NCBI GenBank assembly: GCA_001969505.1
Contig: LSSK01001638.1
Coordinates: 1-39,572, forward strand
DNA from: Zancudomyces culisetae
Lineage: Eukaryota > Kickxellomycota > Harpellomycetes > Harpellales > Legeriomycetaceae
Length of the DNA stretch: 39,572 nucleotides
Direction of reading: 5' to 3'
Each line of letters begins with the position of its first letter. Positions within the stretch are counted from its first letter, which is position 1. Shown here in pieces: positions 1 to 9,110 of the stretch. The notes beneath the pieces were generated by a model. The model searched no databases and was not told the DNA's origin. It saw nothing but the letters and a program-made list of their open reading frames with translations. A program made the translations under genes and the position numbers.

Positions 1-358
1 TCTTTGAAAATATTCCGTGTTGATAATTCACAACCATCTAGACAAAAAAAAAGGGGGAAATGCTTAACCTTTATCCATAACATCACAAGTACAACTTTGG
101 TAAAATAAAAATAATTACAGGTTGCCTCATATCGTCTGGTTGAAGGTAAAGGAGGATGAAAAGAAGGATGTGTATAGAGATGAGGTGAGAGGTGAGAGGT
201 ATCAGAGTCTTGTAAAACTACTTGTACTCTAGATGCTACTTTTACCAACACAAACAATTAGACAATTTTCAATCAATATTATGGAAGTGTAAGGCTTCTC
301 TTCGGATATATAGCAGAGTATAATTTAACCAAGTCTAGAATTAGGCTTATCCTCCAAC

Positions 359-400
359 TTTTTCATTTTCATTTTCATTTTTATTTTTATTTTTATTTAT
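359..400. repeat. TTTTCA/TTTTTA microsatellite
   Basis: Hexamer array grading from TTTTCA to TTTTTA units in non-coding DNA. Confidence 0.8.
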
Positions 401-537
401 TTACTATTTATATATTTACATGTATTTCCAGAATTTTTTTTCTGTGTATTAATTATTTTTCTAGTTCGAGCGATTATTAATTTAAATTTATTAACTACAA
501 TTTGCAAATAGTACATGACAGAAATAATAAAATGATA

Positions 538-603
538 ACCTGGGCCCTAATAGAGAAAAGACCCTTCAAGAAAATAAGCAATGTGGTACTATTAGGTCCA
601 GGT
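538..603. repeat. Imperfect inverted repeat (hairpin)
   Basis: The arm at 538-553 (ACCTGGGCCCTAATAG) pairs with the arm at 589-603 (CTATTAGGTCCAGGT) with a single bulge, leaving a loop of about 35 nt. It could be a structured RNA, a protein-binding site or a small inverted-repeat relic. No function is visible. Confidence 0.6.
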
Positions 604-1205
604 ATTACTATACTTCCCATATTTAGATACCTTGCGTACTTGTACTTTACATAACCCTTCATATCCAAAATACACCCCCCCCCGCCTCACCCATGATTTA
701 TGCACAAAACTCATACACGAACACTCAGAGATTATTAAGATCTGTTATTATTTGTTTCTACCTTTTCCTTTTCATTTTCCTTTTCCTATTTGTTTTTTTT
801 TGATAAATTCTAATTACACTGCATATAGAAATAAAAATCCGAATGAGTCATGATATTTGAATAAATTTCGGACTAGCTGCCAAATGTAACAGACAAGGGT
901 GGAGGGGAGGGGGTATACGATGTATGTACAAGCAGAGTTGTCAAATACAACACAAGCGTTTGTGGTATATGGTACAGCTCCGATCTTTCTTTGCACATAT
1001 CACTCAGCCATCTACAACAACATTACTATACAAACGGTAGGAAAAGAAAACAAAGGAATTGGACAAGAGTTCATGATCTTATTATCTACATATAAAACAC
1101 ATCACACATAAACAAAAACAAAAATAAAAAACAACATATCCTCGTCCCCATCCCCATCCCCTCCTTCTTCTATAACCATTTTTTTAGTAGCACATTTCTT
1201 ATAAA

Positions 1206-1700
1206 TCAATGCTTTGCATGTGCTCTAGCCTTCAATTCCTTTCTCTTTAGTCTCATTTTCTGCTTGGCAGACATCTTTGCCTGTAAAATCTCTAGTCGCT
1301 CCCTTTCCTGCTTCAACTTCTTTTTTTGAATAATGGCATCCTTTCTGGCCTTTGTTTCTTCATCCTTGGTCTGTTTCATTTCTCTTTCAAGTTGTTTTGT
1401 GACTTGCTGAGCCAGTCTCTGTACCTGGCGCTTTTCAAAACTTGATTTCAGAGTCTTTGGCAACGTCGACCTATTTGTAGCTTTCTTTGCTACTTTCCAC
1501 ATTTTTCCTATTAAAATACACAAAAATGTACATTTATTACTAGAATACCAATAACAACAATATAAAAACGTATTGAATGTGCTCCTAATGAGCAAAGCAT
1601 AATGGTAACGTGAGTGGTACTTACCTGACACTCGTGATTGGATTTTGGGAACGTTCGAGCCGAGTTTGGTCTCAATCTTTTTCTGTTCGTTTTCTGACAT
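1206..1700 (-). CDS. CGR1: rRNA-processing protein Cgr1 homolog
   Basis: Small basic coiled-coil nucleolar protein. The yeast homolog is needed for pre-60S assembly and rRNA processing. Exon 1 is 1700-1625 and exon 2 is 1507-1206; the intron at 1624-1508 starts GTAAGT and ends AATAG. The spliced product is 125 aa, close to the 120 aa of yeast Cgr1. It carries the family signature RVSGK-WK at the splice junction, followed by a Lys/Arg/Glu-rich helix with repeated RLEILQAKM and MRLKRKE-type segments to the C-terminus. The ATG at 1700 is the first in frame. The intron is 117 nt, divisible by three and without in-frame stops, so intron retention would give a 164 aa product. Codirectional with SNF12 and WDR91-like upstream. 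Confidence 0.93.
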   Translation of the reverse strand: MSENEQKKIETKLGSNVPKIQSRVSGKYHSRYHYALLIRSTFNTFLYCCYWYSSNKCTFLCILIGKMWKVAKKATNRSTLPKTLKSSFEKRQVQRLAQQVTKQLEREMKQTKDEETKARKDAIIQKKKLKQERERLEILQAKMSAKQKMRLKRKELKARAHAKH

Positions 1701-2175
1701 GATATACTTTTGATCTATGTGTTAATTAAAAGTTGAATTCTGCTTCCTATATTTTACACCTTTTGATTTAATATATTTTGTTTCTAAATTTGAAAAAATA
1801 TGTATGAAAAAATATCGATTTAGCTTATTTTTTTTACTTTTCGTGTATGGAAAATTTTTTATTTTTTTTAATCCTTTGCTTTTGCTTTTGCTTTTGCTTT
1901 TGCCATTGCTTTTTGCGTTTGGATGGAAAAATAATGTGAAAATTGCTAATTTCGGTTTATTAAACAAGCAAATCAATGAATTGGAATACTGATCAAGTAT
2001 CTAGATTCTTTACGCTTACACTTGAATTGAGCTTTACAGGTATATTCATACTTTGTTGTTCATATTTTTTATTATTTCAAACCCCTCCAAAAAAAAAACA
2101 AAAAGTAAATACAAATCAAATCGATAATATGGGAAATGACAACCATAAAAAAAAGGAGAGAGAAGGGTGCCATAC
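1701..2175. other. Intergenic spacer CGR1-SNF12
   Basis: 475 bp between the CGR1 start and the SNF12 stop. It holds a (TTTTGC)n microsatellite at about 1875-1902 and poly-T tracts, and should contain the CGR1 promoter and the SNF12 terminator. Short ORFs here are low-complexity artefacts. Confidence 0.7.
1875..1902. repeat. TTTTGC microsatellite
   Basis: About four to five tandem TTTTGC units in the CGR1 upstream region. Confidence 0.85.
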
Positions 2176-4047
2176 TTAATGATGAGGATGGATAGGAATG
2201 TTTTGGGTAGGATTTACAGGTGCATTTGGGGCAATACTGGCTGCATTCACAACACCAGCGCTAGGCGGTTGAGAAGCATGGATTGCCGAAGACGAATGGC
2301 GATCCATACCATCAGAAGTAATAGATGCAGAGGTTGCTGATGGGTTTCCTCCTCCTGCCACAAAACTGTTGGTAATGTTTTCGTTGGTTTTTTCTTCGGC
2401 CTGAGTGGCTAAATAATGGAAAATTGCTTCGCTAACCCACGGCAATTCAAACAAACCAGACCCCTCCTTGTCTTTTGCCGCTTTTTCTGTGTCTTTTTCC
2501 TTTTTACGCATTGAGGCTGCCAACACGCTCTCCAATTGCGTAGAAGGTTCGCCTGTAATTACTTGCAGGTCTCGAGTCATTATCTTGACAGCATCGTTGA
2601 TAAACCTTGTTGGGTTCATACTGAATTCGTTAAAGAAATCACGCTTGGCCCGCAATTCATGCAGTTCCTGCATCAGTCCATCCAGTTTTTCATCGATTGC
2701 CTGTGTTTCCTTTTGCAATGTTTGTATAGATGGAAGTGGTCCAAGTCGTGATTTTGAAGGCTCCTCAACTTCAACTTCCAGATCGTAGGCATGTGGGGAT
2801 TTGAATACTGGTCCTGAATCCACTCGAATCACATACTCTATCACAAATGGATCGATTGGGGCCAAGTATCCCATAAGCAGCTCGGGAAGTCGACTGACCT
2901 GGATGGGCGCCTCTCCAAATATCTATAATATATCCAAAATAAAACAATTTGATATCCAGTGCACATCCCCAGTCTCAAATAAAGAAAATCAAACCCAAAC
3001 AAGAAAAAAAAGCATATTTTCACCAACCTTTTTAAGTGCTGAATCCGTTCGAATATAATCAAAGTCTCCCGCAGTATCTTGTAGTTTGTTTGCCGCTATA
3101 TATTGCCAAAGCCTATTCACCAATTCTGCTCTACTCACTGGCCCATCGAGCTCCAACAACTCTCTTAGATCTTTACTGTTTACTTTAAATCTTTCGGTTG
3201 CTGATTTTGGATACAGAGTTATTTTAACCTTGACGTTTTCATCTCCTAGTCGTTTAATCTCAAAACCATCTACTGGCTGCGACGAGGGTGAGTGTTTCCA
3301 CTCAATAATATTTTCTGTATATGGTTTGTCCTTTCTGTCTAGTTCTACAATTATGGTTTCGAATTGCTCGCTGAATTTTCTTGGCGATGCCTTGTGTTTA
3401 AATATCGGGTGAGGAATCTATCCATATTTAGCCATATAATTGTATGTTTTGGAACCACTTAATGCATCATTAAAGAATAACTACAGTCTTTCTCTCCCTA
3501 TCTTTTTTTTTAGCTTACATCTACAAATCTTCCTTCAATCTTAAATGTCCATGATGGTGGTTCCAGTGTCGCTACGTAGGCCGTATCTATTGTCTTCAAA
3601 TCTCTGGTTTCCTGATTCGGTTGGTTTGCTGCAAGGTTCGATAAAAAGATTCGTAGTATCCTTTTTCTCTATTTTGGTTTACCAAAAAACACATACACAA
3701 ATTTATTTCACATTTTTAAATACAGATATAACAAAAAAAGCAATATACACGATTATATTTCTGAGACTTACTGATATAGGCCTTCCTAAGCTTTCCTGTA
3801 CCTCCAATCTCTTTTGAGCCGTCAGATAATCTAGTTTTTTTTCAAAATTTACCAGTTGATTGAACAGATTTGATTCTGGAATGTATGCCGAAATCTATTT
3901 TTTATTTCCAATTGATTACTTCTTTTCTACATACTCCTCTATTCATTAAAGAAAAACACTGTGATGTTTTGTCAATACCTTTTCTGGCAAGCTTTTTTCG
4001 GTATATTTGAGTTTTTTATGTTGAGGTTGCAAATTTGGTTGTGGCAT
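2176..4047 (-). CDS. SNF12: SWI/SNF complex subunit SNF12 (SMARCD/BAF60), SWIB domain
   Basis: Subunit of SWI/SNF-type ATP-dependent chromatin remodelling complexes. Five exons: 4047-3979, 3894-3772, 3668-3519, 3417-3028 and 2922-2176, spliced in frame to 492 aa, similar to human SMARCD1. The N-terminus has the family motif IPES-x8-FEKKLD followed by KRLEVQESLGRP and RKRILRIFLS. Next come the TWEL-like segment (SWTFKIEGRF) and an SWIB domain (about residues 175-245) containing LRELLELDGPVSRAELVNRL. After it are the DPFVIEYVIRVD segment, the YDLEVEVEE region, a helical RDFF-NEF-x-MNP-x-FI stretch and the RDLQVITGE motif. The last 70 residues are a low-complexity Ser/Ala/Asn/Pro tail ending in His-rich residues. 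All donors are GTAAG, GTATT or GTTGG. The gene lies between CGR1 and the WDR91-like gene, all on the same strand. Confidence 0.95.
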
Positions 4048-4316
4048 CTTTTATGTTTAGATTTTTATTTGTATTAGTTATTATGTTTTAACGAAAAAAA
4101 AAAACATAATCAAAAAAAGAATTTACATTTTGAACATTTTTTCGTGTTTTTTCACTTCTTTTTTTATTACTGCGCTTTTCATTTGGTAATTTTGATTTGT
4201 TCGTGAAGGCTCTATTTGTATTTCAAATATATATATATATATTTTTCATCAAAACATAGTTTAATATACTCAATAAATGACAAATACAAAAGCACAAAAG
4301 TAAAACGAAAAAAACA

Positions 4317-7300
4317 TTAAAGCGTTGCTATTCTTATGGTTCCGTCTTCGCTTGCAGTCAGTATACTACCCCCTGTAGAATCCCAATCCACACACGTTAT
4401 GGGGTACCTATGTGGCGCCAAAACCTCGGACCAAGTTCCTAGTCCAACCTATAAAAATTATAAGAATCGCAAAGTATATACGCTTTTTCCTTAGTTTAAA
4501 ACTTGTTTTAACTACAACTTTTGTTCTTGTTTAGTAACACAAACAATGGAATCTTACATCATATATTACTCCATAGTTTTCTGGTGCAATTAAAACATGG
4601 TCTGTCTCTGGTGAAAAACACACGTTACTAGGTGATAGGGGCGTTTTAAATATCCCTAGCCCGCTTCTACTGCTAATACCACTGTTTCCGGCGGTAGTAA
4701 CTCCATGACTGTTATTTGATATACTACCCGGAGCAATGGACCTGCTTGAATTATAAAAGCTTGTAGCGGATACAGGCGGTGTTGATGACATGGTTCCAGA
4801 TTTGTTGATTTTGTCCAAGCTATTGAGATCTGGTAGTTTTAATACCGATTCAGATACAAGCTCTGACTTTTGTGATCGTAACGACCATTGTTGCAGCTAA
4901 GTTTACAAAAAAAAGAAAGCAATTTACACATCAGTTAAGCCTTTCTGTTTTCATTCTGTTAACGACACTCACAAACATAGTTTTGCTTACCAAACGGATA
5001 GTAAAACAAATATTAAAAAAAAGGAGGAATCGACTGACCTTTCCAAATTCAGAAACCACATGAATACTCGTTTCATCAAAATTAAATACACCCATACACA
5101 ACCTATCGATATTTTTACTTTTACCACCTAGCGAACTCCCACTCCCACTTCCACCACTCCCACCGCCACTGCTACTACTTGTAGGACTGTTAATGTCAAT
5201 ATTAAACACTGGTTGGGCTGATATCAGATCGTATACTATTATTTTACCACTTGATGACGAAACCGCAGCCAAATTCCCATTGTGATTAAAGTTGATACTT
5301 TGGATGTCCAGTACAGAATCGAAGTTCACGTCTATTATCTTGGCTATTTTATTTGAATTGGTGTCCAACACTTGTAGCTTCAGCTTGTTCCCTCCACTCC
5401 CGATACTATTATAATAGGGTTGCCCAGTAGCAAGCAATAATGACGGGAAAACGGGGTTGCTTTTCATTGTGTACAACCTACATTGTTCCATTTTTTTTTT
5501 CGCATAAACACATTTACATTTATTCAAACTACACGATACAGTGTTTTCTCTATCTATACTTACATTTGATTTGTTCCATCAAAGTAACTGTAGTGATCGT
5601 GTAATATCTCCGTTTCTGTATTGTATGCCCGAATCTTTCCATCCTCTGAACCCAGGTACACCTAAGTTTGTTTTCCATCATCCAACTCAGTAAATTTAAT
5701 CATATCAAAAGACAGAGCATTAAGACATAGCCACCAACCCACAAAAAAAAAACCTTACCAAGTGATCGAGTTTGCTTTCCCACGTAATAACCTCGATGGG
5801 CGACAAAAATCCTTGCTTTTTTGGCACATAACTTTCCAGCCTATGCGACCAAATCCTATTTTAAGATCACAAAAGGGAGTACTTTAACCTCCATAACCGC
5901 ATCCTACAATTTACAATGCATAAAAGATGCTCTTACTTGAGGCAGTTATCTTCGTCCAAACTTGCCACTTTGTCCCCAGATGGCGAGAACAGCGCAGAAA
6001 TTACTGCCGATGGATGCTCCAAGTATGATTGCTATTTTGTGTTTATTTGCAAATGAAATGTTCCTTATCCTCTCTTAAGTGTCACTATTTTATCGTACAA
6101 TCATATTGGTACTCGTAGTACTTACTTGTTTTTTGATTTCAATTCTTCTTTCGTTGTGCGGGTTTTCAAATTGGTTCGAGTTTATGATTAGATTCGTCAA
6201 ATGAAGTTCGGGTTCAAAATTCTTTGAGGTTTCGCCCTCGCCAATTTCTGGTATCTGTTCTATTTTGTTTTTCCTTAATATACCTATTGTTTTTGCTGGA
6301 GCTTGGCTATTTTTAGTTTTACATTCAGTTAGCAACGGCCGCTAGAATCATTGATAAATTATACATTTGTCCAGCGATTCGGTACAACATTTCAACATAC
6401 CTGATGCCTGTATTTGTTTCCGAAAATATCTGTTGACAAGTAGGAAAAATGCATATTGATTACTTGGTTAATTCTCAAAGTATTACAAGTAGTATCTAGT
6501 GTCATGCCCCCATTAAACATCTTATCTAAAATAAAATTAAAGCTTACGCTTGGTTGTACAAAACTTGTTGATATCATATGGGCTGCACCCATCTCAACCA
6601 CCTTCTTCTCAAGCTCTTTGATATTCAGTTCCAACCTTTTTCTTTCCCTCCACTCACTCTCAAACATCAAGATTTTTGGTAGTTCTATTGATACATTTAA
6701 AATGGTCAATTTTCAGTGCTTCTAAAAGCTCAACTTATACCCCATCTCTTGTTTCACGCACACACGCATAAACACATACATAAATCCCTCTCTGCCATAC
6801 TTCAGTAATTACCAAGTTAGTTCTTACCTGTTTCTGGAAAAATCGTGTTCATGTACTCTTCAAGTGTAGATTTCAAAACCTTTATCCATTCTTTTGTAAA
6901 ATAAGTCGAAAACTTTGGGTGATTTTCTGGATCTGAGACGTAATTGATTGCTATATATTTTTTCATAAAGTAAAATAAAACATTGATAATTGTTGGAAAT
7001 TCAAACAAATAGAGTAGTTAACGTAGAAACATTATTTCCTGCTACCAAGATATAAAATGGATACCGGCCCAAAGCTACTTACCAAACCACGATATCCACT
7101 CTGGATCTTTGGCCAGCTCATGCCCATGTTTTTCGTAAAAATTTTCAATCCTTTCTCGTTCGCTTTTTCTAGAAGCTACATTTATTGTTAGGCATAATTC
7201 TACTTGAACGCTCAAGAACTTTCTTAACGCTTTACCACCATTCATCACCAAATAATAGTTTTAGCAAAATAATAAGATCGTTTACACTCCCTTTTCATAT

Positions 7301-8194
7301 CACACCACCACTATCACCACTATCACCACTATCACCACTACTGGTACTACTACTACCTCAAACTTACCACAGACTATAAAGTACCTCTGTAATCGTTTTA
7401 AAAATAATTTGGTTACTCTGTCGTTCTCAAGCCCTTTTAGCTTGAAAAACCTCGAGTCTAAATATTCCCAATATTCTATTAGTTTATCTATTTCTAGAGC
7501 CTCTGCTCTAGCCAGCAGTTCCTTGACTATGTGCTTGGGCTAAATGATACATCCCATTATCACACCAACGGATAGTGAGTATTTACAAACATTAATAAAC
7601 GAATAAATAAATATAGTTCTTTTGGTTCTAGTCTCAAGTCGCTGTTTAAAATAGCCTTTTCTGTCCCTACCTTGAACTTTTTGTTAATATCTTTTTTCCC
7701 CTCCTTTTCAAAAGCTACTAGAGTATCCGTAAATCCTCTAAACTATTGTTATCGATATTTTCAGTGCCATAGTTATTGTTATTGCCACTCTTAAAATCAA
7801 TTGAATTTTTCTTTTTCTTTTCTATTCAACCCAAGAAAGCCCTATTCCATATCCTCTCGTTTCCGTGCTATAAAAGAGGTTGATACAGGCGCACCACGAA
7901 TAACTTTAATTATTGTATTGATACTTACCACTAAATATTCTCGAATTAAACCGTCAATGTACTCTATCGACTCTAAACCTCTCTATTGTTAATTAAAATA
8001 TATATTTACACATGCTCGTTCAACGATATGCTATTAGGGAATAGCGTGGTACTCCTGCAAAAAAAAAAACAAGGAATCAAAGATAGAAATTTATATAACG
8101 TACTAGTACTAGCTACAAAACATTTGGGGATTGGGGGGGTCGTTGAAACACCTACCTTTAATAGATTCGAGTCGAGTTCTCTTTGCTCTGTCAT
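4317..8194 (-). CDS. WDR91: WDR91-like WD40 protein (endosomal trafficking)
   Basis: Animal WDR91 acts on endosomes as a Rab7 effector that lowers PI3-kinase activity. Fourteen exons: 8194-8156, 7982-7929, 7742-7671, 7539-7368, 7175-7083, 6950-6828, 6684-6401, 6341-6126, 6031-5937, 5855-5759, 5661-5564, 5477-5039, 4896-4558 and 4448-4317. They splice in phase to 750 aa; human WDR91 is 747. The N-terminal helical part carries IDGLIREYLV-FRGFTDTL, then YWEYLDSRFF, DPEWISWF and HPKFSTYFTKEW, each collinear with human WDR91. A coiled coil follows (RKRLELNIKELEKKVVEM), then a linker and a C-terminal WD40 propeller with FNHNGNLAAVSSSSGKI and a last blade TCVDWDS...LTASEDGTIRIATL. A Gly/Ser insert lies in the propeller. 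One intron begins GTCAGT. A GTAAGC inside exon 7 (6547) has no in-frame acceptor partner, so I read through it. Confidence 0.9.
7311..7341. repeat. CTATCACCA tandem repeat in a WDR91-like intron
   Basis: Three to four CTATCACCA 9-mers inside the intron at 7367-7176 of the WDR91-like gene. Confidence 0.8.
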
Positions 8195-9110
8195 TTTCGC
8201 TTTTTTATTATTACAGTTCCGCTATTCACAATTATGCGGGTTAGTATCCACTGCTAAATATTTCAAATTTGGTAAGGCAACAAACCGAGAATATGTATAG
8301 AGCCTTTCAGTTTTGTCATTTGAGGTATTTCTAAATACTCTATAGTTTCTATTCCCTGGCGTTTCTTTATTTTGAAATAATTAAAACAAAATATAGTTTC
8401 AACAAGCAGGTTTGAATGGTTGTTTGGACTTCCAGAAAATTTTGCTATTTTCGTATTTTTTTTTCAAGCCCAGGCAATCAAAAACATTAGCAAACAACCA
8501 AGAATACAAACACAAGGTAAATAAGTAGTCTAGGATATGCAAGCAACACATCCCTGTTTCATCTCGCTTTAGTTGGCAGAAAACTCCTATTCTAGTTTTA
8601 TTAGAAACATCGCTTAAAGTCATGAATAAAAGGTTAATTCTTGTAACATTAAAACTGAATATTAAGTGCGCTGCTATGTTGAGCCCCCATTATCACTTTG
8701 TTTTTTTTATTAGATCATACATGATCTATCTTTTTTTATATTGCTCCTAAGCTAGATATCGAATAACGTATTTGACCCAATAGACCTTCTGCGTGATCGA
8801 GACACCATCTTGCGCGTTAATGCCACACCTTTATTAATAACAAAACAATCCCTGATTTTACAACTGTTTCTAATAATTTGGCTAATAAGGCCGATTTATG
8901 AATCAAAATTGGCTGCATTTATTTATGTTTATTGATTTGTGTTTTTGCGAAAAGGAAGAGAAACAAATCAATACCTTCTTCTTTATTGCAAAGCTTGCTA
9001 GAATATTACATAGTTTTCAAAACTCCGATCCAATTGCATCAATATATATAAATATCCTCACGAACGTTACGCAAGAAGTCTGCGCGTGAGGAAAAACTAA
9101 TAATAATAAA
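8195..9110. other. Divergent intergenic region WDR91-like / F-box gene
   Basis: About 0.9 kb holding both promoters. A TATATATAAATA element lies at 9041-9052. A 59-codon stop-free frame without ATG at 8756-8935 (plus) and an opposite 74-codon ORF at 8623-8399 are not convincing genes. Nothing else is recognised. Confidence 0.6.
9041..9052 (+). promoter_or_regulatory. Putative TATA box of the F-box gene
   Basis: TATATATAAATA starting 70 nt upstream of the ATG at 9111. Confidence 0.5.

Larger units (their letters stand above)
1..1205. other. Intergenic region, no gene recognised
   Basis: No convincing coding exon on either strand. The sequence is AT-rich with a T-rich pyrimidine microsatellite near 359-400, a C-run near 676-685 and an imperfect long inverted repeat at 538-603. 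It probably holds the 3' flank of CGR1 and flanks of a gene outside the window. Confidence 0.6.

Noticed and set aside
1804-1992. 62-codon poly-Leu ORF
   Set aside because: Produced by the TTTTGC microsatellite.
8399-8623. 74-codon minus-strand ORF
   Set aside because: No domain, no promoter or splice context, in AT-rich spacer.
8756-8935. 59-codon stop-free plus-strand frame with protein-like start (NNVFDPIDLLRDRD)
   Set aside because: No ATG and no convincing splice acceptor or homolog; the hydrophobic second half fits T-rich chance sequence.
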